A stretch of DNA of 64,000 bases from Prorocentrum cordatum (GCA_963575745.1 CAUYUJ010011447.1:370001-434000); one strand, 5' to 3'; numbered from the stretch's first letter, positions 13,201 through 22,186 are shown. The notes: generated from the sequence alone by a model not told the origin. Numbers and translations: made by a program.

Positions 13201-14001
13201 GTCAGGCCGACGCCCTTGCCACAATGGCGGCACGCACTCACAACCTTCCAGACGACATTGTCGAAGCTGCCAAAACACGACATCGCCAAGCGACCGTGCT
13301 CCATGGGGTCGCTGTCGCTATCTACGAGCGCAGACACCGCACTCTGCCGCTCCCACACCGCAGGGCTGGGTTTACAGCTGCGGAACTCAGCAAAATGGAA
13401 CCAAACCCCCTGCTGTCGGACCAGGCACCACCCGCGGCTGGACCATTCATCCCGCAAGACCCGGATGAGCTCTGGGCCCAGGCCCAACGGGCGACGCTCG
13501 TTGAACAGGAGGACGACCCGTTCGGCTTCGGTGGGGGATTGGACTTCTTGGACGACGGCCCAGCCAGCGCAAACCCTGCCCCGTCGGGCAACCTCTCGAC
13601 GCCTACCGCGACTCCGACACCGAGAGCGACATCGCACCCACATGATGATGTCGCTCACCGCCAAGACGCCGACGATGACCTGGCTGATCCCCTCGGACTG
13701 AGTGGCAGCATGGACGACGCTCCGCCGACACCCCACGCTGCCGACGATGCCGCCCCATCGAGACGCCACCCGACTACGCGGCCGACATCCGAGCCCTCGC
13801 ACGGCATCATCATTGGTCCTACCGTGCCACCCACTCCGTCCCCCCACCAGCGCCAGCCCGCGGGGGCGGCTCCAGCCCCCCCGCAGGGCACCGAGCCAGT
13901 CAGGCCGTCGCACACCGTCCACGCTTCCATTGTTGCTGGGCGCGAGGATGCAGCTCTTCCGACCTCACGGGGCGTGGCCCTAGCGGCTCCAGCCCTGGGG
14001 C
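352..14001 (+). repeat. Recurrent bulged-C hairpin family in copy A (about 16 sites)
   Basis: Each site has complementary outer arms of 5-11 bp directly flanking an 11-nt core: one C, a 3-nt inner arm, a TTCA-like tetraloop, and the other inner arm. Core variants are CGGCTTCAGCC, CGGCTCCAGCC, CGCCTTCAGGC and CGTCTTCAGGC. Core positions are 358, 1554, 1958, 3068, 3105, 4213, 5327, 6394, 7474, 8688, 9360 (degenerate), 10485, 11706, 12734, 13867 and 13984. Clear arms include accgacgctgg/ccagcgacggt (10474-10506, one mismatch), gcggggg/cccccgc (13860-13884) and gccccag/ctggggc (5320-5344). Through most of ORF2 the spacing is about 1.0-1.2 kb. The core falls in different codon frames at different sites (GGFSP, AASA, APSG, SGSSP). 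Confidence 0.7.
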
Positions 14002-14390
14002 CGCGTGTTACCCTCCAGTCGCCTATCAAGGGTGACGGCCGTCAGCACACGGAGTGCCGTACTGCGCTAGTCCACCACCTGGCTAGGCGCACTGATGACC
14101 TCGTCCCTCCCACGAGGCCCGCGGCCGCTGGCACTGAGCAGCTGCCCCTCACCGACCGCGAAACTGAGCTGTCCCAGGCTATGGCCGCTCTTCAGCAGAG
14201 GTGCGCTGCTCTCGCCGCTGACCTTGCCGCTGCTCAAGCCCGTCAAGGCCCTCTGCTCCAGCGCCTCCACCGCGCCGGGCGTGCCTTCGCCGAGCTGCTT
14301 ACGCCCTCGCCCGATGGTGCTACGCCGCCACTCACCATCCAATATATGCTGTCATCGCTCCGCGGCGCTCCACCTGGTGTCCCGCGCTAA
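1412..14390 (+). pseudogene. LINE ORF2 polyprotein, copy A, broken by frameshifts and a stop
   Basis: This is the same architecture as copy B ORF2: ART-like domain (about 4570-4935, His codon at 4592), Cys-rich cluster (about 6050-6290), endonuclease (about 8840-9690), RT (about 10690-11800, FVDD motif near 11470-11480), zinc knuckle (about 12485-12560), RNase H (about 12785-13260) and C-terminal coiled coil (about 14150-14310). Comparison with copy B shows a one-base gain near 1591, a scrambled stretch at 2290-2640, a TAA at 6585-6587 where B has TAC, single-base losses near 7481, 8554, 12480 and 12959, and a two-base loss near 10680. The endonuclease catalytic Asp of the D-x-N motif is Gly here (GGC at 9388-9390). 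It cannot be made as one protein, so the copy is probably dead. Confidence 0.8.
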
Positions 14391-14755
14391 TTTCCTCCTC
14401 TCTGCCTGCCCGTGTGTACGCGTGGCTCCGCGTCCACGGTGTCAGGGCGCGGGGGCGGGGGGTGCCCCGTCCCTGCGCGCCGCTTTGCGGCCAAGCGCCC
14501 ACCTGGCGGTCTGCCAAACCGCCTAGCCACGTGTCAGCACGTCGCCTTCCTTGTTGGGGCCTCTTTCTTCACGCGGTCTGACAGGTGAGATCTTCACCGT
14601 CTGTCCGCCGTCTGTAGCGTCTGTCGCACTGCGCCGGGGGAGGGGGTTTTTGTTGCCCGCCCTCGTATCTTAAGGCTGCACCGCCGCAAATAGTGTTTTG
14701 CGAGTTGTCGCACCGCAGTGCGCCTCGCGGACGGACCCTGGTCCGCCTACTTGTC

Positions 14756-14757
<2 letters not shown>
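14391..14757 (+). other. LINE 3' UTR, copy A
   Basis: The segment runs from the ORF2 stop (TAA) to the CT tract and is conserved in copy B (35262-35629). Near its end are two small perfect hairpins, GCAC-cgca-GTGC (14710-14721) and CGGACC-ct-GGTCCG (14732-14745), identical in both copies. 3'-terminal structures of this kind are where a LINE reverse transcriptase usually recognises its template. That role is inferred here. Confidence 0.65.

Positions 14758-14812
<55 letters not shown>
14758..14812 (+). repeat. (CT)n microsatellite at the 3' junction of copy A
   Basis: Pure CT dinucleotide tract starting directly after the LINE end. It is either the insertion target or a tail added by the element. 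Confidence 0.95.
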
Positions 14813-14816
<4 letters not shown>

Positions 14817-15495
14817 GGCATGCACCCCGAACATTTTGCCAGCGAGCGCCCTGCGCAGGCGAGCGCCCCTTCTCCCGAAATGATGGCCGCGACGAGGCTC
14901 GCGAGGAAGCTCAGATGCACATCCACCTCCCCTCTTCGCATTCAGTCGTCGCTCGACCCTCCCACTACGCCCCCCCCCCCCCTCCGCTCTGCCATCCGCA
15001 TCTCCTCTCAGCCCTCCGTCGATCGCTATCATTGCCCACTATTCCTCCACGAGCTCGAGCCCCTGCCCCGGCCCTGGTCACCCAGCACGTACGCATATAC
15101 AGCCGATCATACTGTGGATGATCATGTCGACGTCATCTCCTCCACGGGGCGGGGCTCTCGAGATCGATGCGGCATCGACCCCGCCATCGTGGGCTCAACA
15201 ATCGCTCCTTCCTCGTGCTGCTGCTCCCCTCTCCTACTCCTTCCTGTGCTGTTGTTGCGAGCCTCCTCCCCCGCCCTCCTCGAGATCTACCTAGTTCCCC
15301 CGCCCCCTGCATCTGTCGGCCGACTGGCACTACTATATAGTAGTGCCAGTCGGGCTCTCGCTATTGCGTCGCGCCCTCCTGGGGCCACCCGGAGGGCAGG
15401 AGAAGCAGGGGGGGGAGATGAACAGGAGGTGGAGGAGGGGGAGGAGGAGTAAATGAGGGGAAGGGGAAGGATGATGATGAAAGAAATGTCCTGCA
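14813..15495. other. Region between copy A and the 326-codon gene
   Basis: It contains no supported gene. It holds C-rich and CTC-rich low-complexity sequence and the 34-bp palindrome described separately. It probably includes the 3' flank of the minus-strand gene that ends at 15496. Confidence 0.4.
15320..15353. repeat. Perfect 34-bp palindrome
   Basis: The two 17-base arms, ccgactggcactactat and its exact reverse complement, meet with no spacer around a central TATA. It lies 142 bases beyond the 3' end of the minus-strand gene at 15496. On RNA it would fold into a nearly loopless hairpin, so it could act as a 3'-end signal, or it could be a tiny foldback element. Confidence 0.85.
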
Positions 15496-16476
15496 TCACC
15501 TCGGCAGCTGCGAGTCGGTGTTCGCCAGCAGGACCAGCTGGTCGTTCTTGATCTTCGTCGCCATGATCTTCTCGGTGGCCTTCTGGCTGCAGAAGATCTC
15601 GAAGGACCACTGGAGGATCTTCATGGAGGCTGCCTTCGGGTTCTCGCACCCGTAGAGCTGGCACCTGTCCTTCATGGCGTTGTCGGACAGCTGCACGAGC
15701 TGCGCGAAGGCGCCCTGGCCCTGCTTGAGGTCGACCACCGTGATCTTCTCGGACTCCCTGCGCCTCAGCCTGAGCTTGAAGTCGGCGTCGTTCTTCGTGA
15801 ACGGGTAGATCACTGGCCAGTCCCCCCTGACGTCGCGCGGGTCGAAGTCGCCAGTCGCCACGACCAGATCATCGACCTCGGCCTCGTCGGCTTCCTCGGG
15901 GTCCTCCTCGAACTCCTCTTCCTCCTCGCCGCCCTCATCCTCATCCTCATCCTCCTGGTCGAACTCGCTGGAGTCCTCCTCGTACGCTCCTTCGTCCTCA
16001 CGCGCTGCCTTCTTGGCCGAAGTCGGCCCAGCCTCAGCCTTAGCCTTAGTAGCCTTCGGCTTCGCCTTCTGCTTCGCCTTCTGCTTCGGCGTCGCCTTAG
16101 CCTTAGCAGCCTTCGCCTTCGCCTTCTTCTTCGGCGTCGCCTGCGCACTCGAGCGCTTGAGGAGCCAGGCAGGGAGCGCCCCGAGCATCGGGGTCGACGG
16201 GCTGCCGACGACATCAACGCCACCTGATGGGCTGTCACCAGCAGGCGTCACTGTCTTAGCATGATTGTTCTTCCTGGTGCTGCTCTTGCTGCCATTCCTC
16301 CTCTTGCGGTGCTTCCTCTTCTTCCTCACCTCATCCTCCTCATCGACATCGATCACGCCGAGCATCGACTTCGCGAAGGGGAACGGCTGCGCGGAGCTCG
16401 AGGCGGGCATGCTGTCGACGGGACCAGCCGAGCCAGAGGAGCGCTTGAACTTATCGTCCTCTTCATCCTGCCCCAT
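15496..16476 (-). CDS. Host protein: Lys/Ala-rich, acidic, conserved-looking C-terminus (326 aa)
   Basis: An uninterrupted frame begins at an ATG (16474-16476, MGQDEEDDKF) and ends with TGA at 15496. Residues 1-60 are polar, with a basic KKRKHRKRR stretch that could be a nuclear localisation signal. Residues about 115-160 are a degenerate KAKA/KPKA repeat like the tails of linker histones or dinoflagellate histone-like proteins. Residues about 165-205 are strongly acidic (runs of Glu and Asp). Residues about 205-326 are mixed, globular-looking sequence with DLVVATGDFDP and RLRRRESEKITVVDL, and this part I do not recognise. A nuclear chromatin or nucleolar role is a guess from composition. It could be one exon of a longer gene. 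Confidence 0.6.
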   Translation of the reverse strand: MGQDEEDDKFKRSSGSAGPVDSMPASSSAQPFPFAKSMLGVIDVDEEDEVRKKRKHRKRRNGSKSSTRKNNHAKTVTPAGDSPSGGVDVVGSPSTPMLGALPAWLLKRSSAQATPKKKAKAKAAKAKATPKQKAKQKAKPKATKAKAEAGPTSAKKAAREDEGAYEEDSSEFDQEDEDEDEGGEEEEEFEEDPEEADEAEVDDLVVATGDFDPRDVRGDWPVIYPFTKNDADFKLRLRRRESEKITVVDLKQGQGAFAQLVQLSDNAMKDRCQLYGCENPKAASMKILQWSFEIFCSQKATEKIMATKIKNDQLVLLANTDSQLPR

Positions 16477-16641
16477 CTCCCCACGCTACCAGAGCTGTCG
16501 CGCCCTGAATCGACCCGACCGATCGCTCCATGAATCGATCGACCGATCTCTGCGAATCGGTCACGTCGGTTTTCACGAGTCGGCTCACCCTGCAGACCGA
16601 TGCTCGGGACACACGGTCCTCTAGGTGGGATCTCGCATGCG

Positions 16642-16652
16642 ATCTCTCTCTC

Positions 16653-16695
<43 letters not shown>

Positions 16696-16748
16696 TTCCC
16701 TCCCTCTCTGTCCCTCTCGGTGCATCTCGCTCCCTCCTCTCACTCTCA

Positions 16749-16798
<50 letters not shown>

Positions 16799-16800
16799 AT
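16642..16800 (+). repeat. (CT)n microsatellite, interrupted
   Basis: Two CT-rich blocks (16642-16697 and 16737-16800) separated by an imperfect stretch. They lie just upstream (5' side) of the minus-strand gene that starts at 16476. Confidence 0.9.
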
Positions 16801-16855
16801 CTCGTTTTCCCGCTATCGTTGTGGTGGTGCTTGCGCATACGTATGCACACGGGTA

Positions 16856-18015
16856 AACCACACACATACATGCATCCATCCATTCATCCATCCACCCATC
16901 CATACATACCTGCAGGCACCCATGTATACATGCACACGCATGCACGTTCAAGCCACGACTGATCAGCACGCATTTCGAGGACGCGGACATGCTATACATT
17001 TGGACCTTGGACGCTGGCAAACGCGGAGTGCAATGTTGGGGGGCGAAACGGCCCATGAATGCACACCCCAATGTTGTCTGAACACCTTGTGCTTCCACGA
17101 GTGCGAAGTAGGTCCCGCCAGCCGTGCCACGATTTCGTTTGGGGGAACCTAGACATACATACACGCATACATGCATGCATGCATACATACCCGCACACGC
17201 ATACATCAAACCATCAGTCCATCCAGGTGACGATGATGACCAGAATCGTCGGCTGCAGGATCTAGCAAAGTGGCAGTGCTATACAGCCATCGTGCATGCC
17301 GCCCATGGGTGGAAGCGGTGCTTGGCCAGCGCCAGCACGAGAGCGGCCCCAATAAACTACACGTGAATCGAACTGTATGCATGTATGCATGCATGCATGC
17401 ATGCATGTATGTATGTTCGTTTGTATATATGTACGCATACAAGGACGCATGCGTGTAAGCATGCGGATATGCCTGCATGTAGGCACATTTGTACGTATGA
17501 ACGTACGTACGTGCGTATGTATGTATGTATATATGTATGTATATATGTATGTATGCATGAATGTATGTATGTACGTATGCATGCATGCATGCATGTATGT
17601 GTGTTTGCATGCATGTGTACATGTAGGTATGTATGTTTGTCTGTCTGTCTGTATGTCTGCATGTATGTACGTATGTATATGTGTACGTATGTATGTGTGT
17701 ATGTGTATATGTATGTGTGCATGCATGTATGCATGTATGTATGCATGTAGGTATGTATGCATGTAGGTATGTATGTATGTATGTATGTTTGTATGTGTGT
17801 GTCTGATTGTATATGTGATGTGTGTATGTGTCTGTGGGTGTGCATGCATGTATACATGCATGTATGTATGACGGTATGCGTGTATGTATGCGCGTATGGC
17901 CGTCTGCAATGAAACACGGGTGTCTGCATGCATGTCTGCATGCATGTATGGCTGCGTGTTTGGATTCACAAATGCATGCATGTAGGGATGGATGGATGGA
18001 CGGATGGATGAATCT
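16856..18015. repeat. CATC/CATA/TATG tetranucleotide microsatellite block
   Basis: Degenerate CATC and CATA repeats (16860-16945, 17150-17205), then a long TATG/TGCA-type array from about 17375 to 17990 ending in GATG repeats. About 200 bases of ordinary sequence (16950-17150 and 17215-17370) sit between them. Several frames stay open on both strands because the unit contains no stop. I call no protein here. Confidence 0.85.
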
Positions 18016-18695
18016 CATCATCGGCGCCAGCGCCGACCTCTCCCCACTCGCTGCGGATCCCCCCCCCCCCCAATCCATGAACGTTTCCGCGAGGCTCTCG
18101 GACAGCCGATGGCCCCAGTACTGCTGCAGCGCGCCGTCGGACTCTGAGTCCGAAGCAGCATCGCCATCATCGTCATCAGCACATATCGGCTCCTTCGCTC
18201 AGGTCGGTGACGGGCGGGCACTTCCCAACATTAGATCCCACGACGCTGCTATATCCTCATCCATTCGCTTCCTCCACTTCTTCCCCGCTCGAGGCTGCGA
18301 ACGTCCCCGAAGACTGGCCTCCAAATCTAACCATCTTTACCGTTCCCGCTGTCGATGATCGGACCAGGGTCCACGCGCTGAACATTCCTGATCCTGACCA
18401 CGCTGCAGGTCCAGCTCTTTACCATCCTCTCTACTCTCATTCCTCTCCTACTCCCCCCTTCTCCCTTCTCTCGCTCCCCGATCGGGATCCTACCTTCGCA
18501 TGCGTGTCCCCTCGTCCTTCCCCACTCAAAATACACCCTCGCCCACCTCCTCCCCCTCTGCACCTTCCTCCTGCATCGTTCCTTAGCATCCGCGGCGGCA
18601 TCCCCCCGCCCCGTCGACGGCCTGCCTCATCAACCTTCACCCCAATCTGCCCCATCACAAGCAATATCAAAAACAGAGGCGCGCAGGCTGGAATC
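18016..18695. other. Region with weak coding signal, no assigned gene
   Basis: A plus-strand stretch near 18300-18415 (PPNLTIFTVPAVDD) reads like an exon, but the opposite strand is open too, and no clear boundaries were found. The rest is serine/proline-type low complexity. Confidence 0.25.
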
Positions 18696-19133
18696 CTGAG
18701 CGTCACTCTCGAGCTTCTTGGTGTGCAGCTGCGAGTCCCTGTGCATATCTCTGATGGCCTTCGCGTTGGGGAACCTGGCTCACGGGCCGTGGGGGGCCGG
18801 CGGCGGTGACGAGAAGAAAAACGAATCGAGCTCGGGGTTCATGGGGACAGAGGGCTCAAGGGATGGAGGGAGCCCCTCGAACGTTCGAGCGACCCCCTCC
18901 ATTCATCCATCCCAACGGCGAGAGATGATGAGGTGAGCTCAGGTACCTGGGCTCACCTCATCATATCTCTCCGTCATATGTTCCCTCGTCTGCTCTCCCA
19001 GCCCCTCCCCTGCCCGAACATCGGCTTCGGCATGGAACCTGGTGCCCTCGAGCACCTGCTTGGTCATCTTCTTGTGGTGGATCGCCTTCCAGGCGGTCTT
19101 GACCGCCTCGCTGAAGGCAGCGCCCCACGCCGC
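18696..19133 (-). CDS. Two host exons joined by a short intron
   Basis: Exon 1 (19133 down to about 19015) follows a minus-strand acceptor cccgcag and encodes AAWGAAFSEAVKTAWKAIHH and onward to FHAEADV. Exon 2 (18774 down to 18696) follows gtgagccag and encodes FPNAKAIRDMHRDSQLHTKK and on to ESDAQ. Third positions are almost all G or C in both. Removing about 240 bases joins the exons in phase, if the shared G at the junction is assigned to either side as in many dinoflagellate introns. The donor is GC- or GG-type, not GT. The peptide is amphipathic and Lys-rich. I do not recognise the family. The CT tract upstream prevents tracing more exons. Confidence 0.45.
18921..18970. repeat. Near-perfect palindrome inside the proposed intron
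   Basis: A 36-base palindrome with one mismatch (18927-18962), centred on GGTACC. It extends outward to 18-20 base arms, agagatgatgaggtgagc and its complement, with a 2-base offset. Confidence 0.75.
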
Positions 19134-19163
19134 CTGCGGGTATGTCTCTCGAGATATCCCCCT

Positions 19164-19202
19164 CGCTCTCTCACTCTCTCACTCTCTCTCTCTCTCTCTC
19201 TT

Positions 19203-19274
<72 letters not shown>

Positions 19275-19405
19275 TCTTCCCGAGCGAAGCCTGAACGGCT
19301 CCGATCCCGATGGCGCCGTGACCTGGCACTTCTCTGGTCCGTTCCCTGGTCGCTGGTACTTTCATATTGGGGTTATCGCTCTCGCTCTCTGTATCTCTCT
19401 CTCTC

Positions 19406-19460
<55 letters not shown>
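19164..19460 (+). repeat. (CT)n tracts at the 5' junction of copy B
   Basis: CT repeats at 19164-19278 and 19392-19460 flank about 110 bases of unique sequence. The second tract directly abuts the 5' end of LINE copy B at 19461. Confidence 0.9.
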
Positions 19461-19461
<1 letters not shown>

Positions 19462-19615
19462 GTCTCGGCTCGAGAGTGCCCTGCACTCAGACCGCAGCCG
19501 CGACGCGAAGCGCCCCGCCTCGGAGTCAGACTCCCAGGCCTCGCGAGACCGGAGGGGTCCCAGCAGGACCCTACTGATTCGCGTCACCTCTCTCCCCACC
19601 AGAGCGCCCGCCGCA
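19461..19615 (+). promoter_or_regulatory. LINE 5' UTR, copy B
   Basis: 155 bases between the CT tract and the ORF1 ATG. It contains a hairpin gggtcc-cagca-ggaccc and a smaller one, gagt-cag-actc. An internal promoter would be expected here by analogy with other LINEs, but no specific motif is recognised. Confidence 0.4.
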
Positions 19616-22186
19616 ATGGCCCCCGGTAAGCCGGAGCGCCGTCGCTCTTCCAAGCAGCCGCCGAGCTCACGTCCTGCTGCCGAAGGGTCTCTCCTCCAAC
19701 GCAAGCAGGACTGCATCGCAGCTTTCAAGCAAGCGGGGTCCGACCGCCCCACGGCCGCATACAATGGGCTTGCCGAGCTGAACGCGGACGAGCTTCAGGC
19801 CACGTACGACATGCACAAGACCAACACAAAGAAGCTCGGCAGTGCCTTGATCCGCATGTGTGCCGCCAACCAGATCAGCTACACGCTGGATCACCACCAG
19901 CGCAGCAAGCCTAAGCGCATTGGTGGTGACACATCACACCCACCAGCTGCGTCCGCACGTCTTCAGGCTGCGGACGCCCAATTCATTGCCTTGGACCCGG
20001 CCTTCTGGAAGGTCCCAGTCCTCGCCGAACCCACATCACTTGACGACGGCAAGACGTACAAGCCCAGTATCAGCCTCCACGACTACGAGAGCGGAGAACG
20101 GCTGCTGCAACACCACCTCGTGCAGGGTAAGCGTACCACGGGTCAGCTTGCGATTGCTGTCATGGGCCCAAAAAACGATAACTACGTCGGTACCGAGCTC
20201 GCCGTCCCCGTGCTGAAGCGTCACCCCAAGGCGCCCAAAGTGGTCCACACGCACGTCCCCGTGACCGTGTACCAGCTGGGCACCAAGGAAGTCGCCTGCA
20301 CGGAAAAAGTAGCCGTCGCCACCATCGATCCTGCCGACCACGTATGCTGGATTCGGGTGACCATACATGAAACCGAGGCCATCGCCGCAGTCCCGTCCAT
20401 GCATCAGGCCTTCGAGGATCAGTTCTCGGGAGGTGCCCCCGTGAACGGTGGTCCACGCGCCAAGGGTCCTTTCCGAAGGGACTCCGCTCCACAGGACAAG
20501 GCGCGCCAAAACCAAAAGCACAGGGAGTCCAAGAAAGACGCTCGCCGCCAGGAGCTCGATAGTCAGCTCCAGGACACCTTCAAGGCCCTCTTCCACGGCA
20601 ACTTTAAAGCCGTCACCATCCTCGAACCCTGCAAAAGCCTAGGCAGGTATGGATCGGGCGTCGGAAAGAGGTCCCTGGCTGCCACCTTCGGCGTCAGTCT
20701 TCAAGCGGTTGACAAGGTCTTGGCGGGTTCAGGGCAACTCGGCGCCACCTACGACCTCAGCAACGTAGGTGCTGACGAGCCCACTGCAGACAAGTACCAG
20801 ACCGTGTGGTTCCCTGAGGACCAGCCCATCACGATGGCAGATGCGTTCCAGAAGTCGGTGGACTTCAAGGCCCTAGGAGTCGTCAGGCACGGCAAGTCAG
20901 GCTTATTGGGGATCCGTGTTGCACGAGGGTCAGACGCCGCCAAGGCTGCTGCCGTCAGCATCCGTGGCTGCGAAGCCACCCTCGCCAAGACGCGATACCG
21001 CATCACTGGCATTGCGGCACGCCACGCCACGCTGACCCAGCTTGCTAAGACTCTCACGGGCCCGTCCGTCAAATGGGACTGTGAGGTCTACCACACCGCC
21101 TGGGACCCAGCCACTTCGGCTCAGTTTGCCTTAGTGCGCGCCCATCGTCCCCCACCCACATATACGGTACAGGTCGCAGGGTGCCCCATCCCGTGGAGCA
21201 TCACCGAGGCCCCGTTGGCTGAGGTGGTGCCGAAGAGGGACAACGTTACCATTGTCACCCCTACCACTATCACAGAGCCTGTGACGCCGCCAGCCCGTGG
21301 TGGCGGCTTCAGCCCCGCCACGGGCACACTCCTAACCAAAGCGGCCCAGAGCCCTTACCTCCACGACCTCATGACTGCCACGCCCAAAGGCAAGGGCGTC
21401 GCACCGCTCCTGATCCCCAAGGAGGAGCCTCTAGCCAAGCGCCACCGATCCTCCAGTGGGAAACGCGACGCCACGCCGCACGCAAGATCACACGGCGCCC
21501 CAGGCCGCAGCTCCTCTGCACCCCCGCACGGCACGGATGGAGCTGCCGAGCAGACGGCCGTCCAAGGACCAGGTGGTCATGACCCGCAACTTGGCACGGT
21601 GGCGGCTGAAGGCGGGGGCCACACGGAAGGGGACGCTGCCACAGCCGCCGAGGTACCAGGCGACGCTGACGACGTCGAGATCCTCTCATCAGGGGATGAA
21701 TTCAGCGTGGCATCTCGCGAACTGAACACCCTCGGCGAACGCTTCGCAACGGCCCCTAAACTGTCAGATGCCGCCACGACCCGCATCCAACACATGGAAC
21801 AACAGCACGAGCTGCTTGCCAACACGGTGGATAACATGCAGGTTCAGCTTGCGGGCGTTCTCTCATCCCAGGCCACACTCACGGAGCACGTTTCAGGTTT
21901 GGAACGAGGGCTTGCCACCGTCGTCACCCAGCAACAGACGGCAACTACCGAAGCTGCTGCACTGCGTGGCGACATCCAGGCCCTCCTCGGGCACCTCACG
22001 GGGGGCACCATCCACCTGCCACAGGTGGCCACTCTCGAAACAAAAAAGGAGGAAGCTGCATCAGTTGCCGATCCCGTGGCTGTCTGCGGGTGGATTGACC
22101 AGCCAGGCCAGGTCACCCCAGGGACGGGGCCCCCAGGGGCTGACAAAGGCAAAGACAAGGGTCGGGTCACTCAGGAACCCTATTGA
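19616..22186 (+). CDS. LINE ORF1 protein, copy B (856 aa)
   Basis: Starts at ATG 19616 (MAPGKPERRRSSKQ, a basic N-terminus) and stops with TGA at 22184-22186. Residues 1-95 are basic and helical. About 110-270 is a globular domain of unknown fold. About 285-320 is a highly basic stretch (RESKKDARR). About 380-560 is a second globular region conserved with copy A. About 560-715 is a proline/serine linker, and about 721-795 a coiled coil with heptads of Leu and Val. The layout of basic region plus coiled coil fits an RNA-binding, trimer-forming LINE ORF1 protein, though the coiled coil is C-terminal here, not N-terminal. Copies A and B differ largely at third codon positions. Confidence 0.75.
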   Translation: MAPGKPERRRSSKQPPSSRPAAEGSLLQRKQDCIAAFKQAGSDRPTAAYNGLAELNADELQATYDMHKTNTKKLGSALIRMCAANQISYTLDHHQRSKPKRIGGDTSHPPAASARLQAADAQFIALDPAFWKVPVLAEPTSLDDGKTYKPSISLHDYESGERLLQHHLVQGKRTTGQLAIAVMGPKNDNYVGTELAVPVLKRHPKAPKVVHTHVPVTVYQLGTKEVACTEKVAVATIDPADHVCWIRVTIHETEAIAAVPSMHQAFEDQFSGGAPVNGGPRAKGPFRRDSAPQDKARQNQKHRESKKDARRQELDSQLQDTFKALFHGNFKAVTILEPCKSLGRYGSGVGKRSLAATFGVSLQAVDKVLAGSGQLGATYDLSNVGADEPTADKYQTVWFPEDQPITMADAFQKSVDFKALGVVRHGKSGLLGIRVARGSDAAKAAAVSIRGCEATLAKTRYRITGIAARHATLTQLAKTLTGPSVKWDCEVYHTAWDPATSAQFALVRAHRPPPTYTVQVAGCPIPWSITEAPLAEVVPKRDNVTIVTPTTITEPVTPPARGGGFSPATGTLLTKAAQSPYLHDLMTATPKGKGVAPLLIPKEEPLAKRHRSSSGKRDATPHARSHGAPGRSSSAPPHGTDGAAEQTAVQGPGGHDPQLGTVAAEGGGHTEGDAATAAEVPGDADDVEILSSGDEFSVASRELNTLGERFATAPKLSDAATTRIQHMEQQHELLANTVDNMQVQLAGVLSSQATLTEHVSGLERGLATVVTQQQTATTEAAALRGDIQALLGHLTGGTIHLPQVATLETKKEEAASVADPVAVCGWIDQPGQVTPGTGPPGADKGKDKGRVTQEPY

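Larger units (their letters stand above)
1..14757 (+). mobile_element. Giant LINE-type retrotransposon, copy A (5' end outside window)
   Basis: This is the first of two related non-LTR elements. Base 1 corresponds to about 20948 of copy B, so roughly 1.5 kb of 5' sequence lies outside the window. It carries the rear of ORF1, all of ORF2 in broken form, and a 3' UTR ending at the sequence ttgtccg, followed at once by a CT microsatellite. The match to copy B is collinear over the whole length, apart from an extra stretch of about 100 bases near 1740-1850 and scrambling near 2290-2640. The flanks of the two copies are unrelated, so these are separate insertions and not a segmental duplication. 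There is no LTR. The endonuclease-RT-RNase H order is that of an APE-type LINE. Confidence 0.85.

Noticed and set aside
17206-18078. Long His/Tyr/Thr-rich and Met/Cys/Val-rich frames on both strands
   Set aside because: They are translations of the TATG/CATA microsatellite, which has no stops in several frames.
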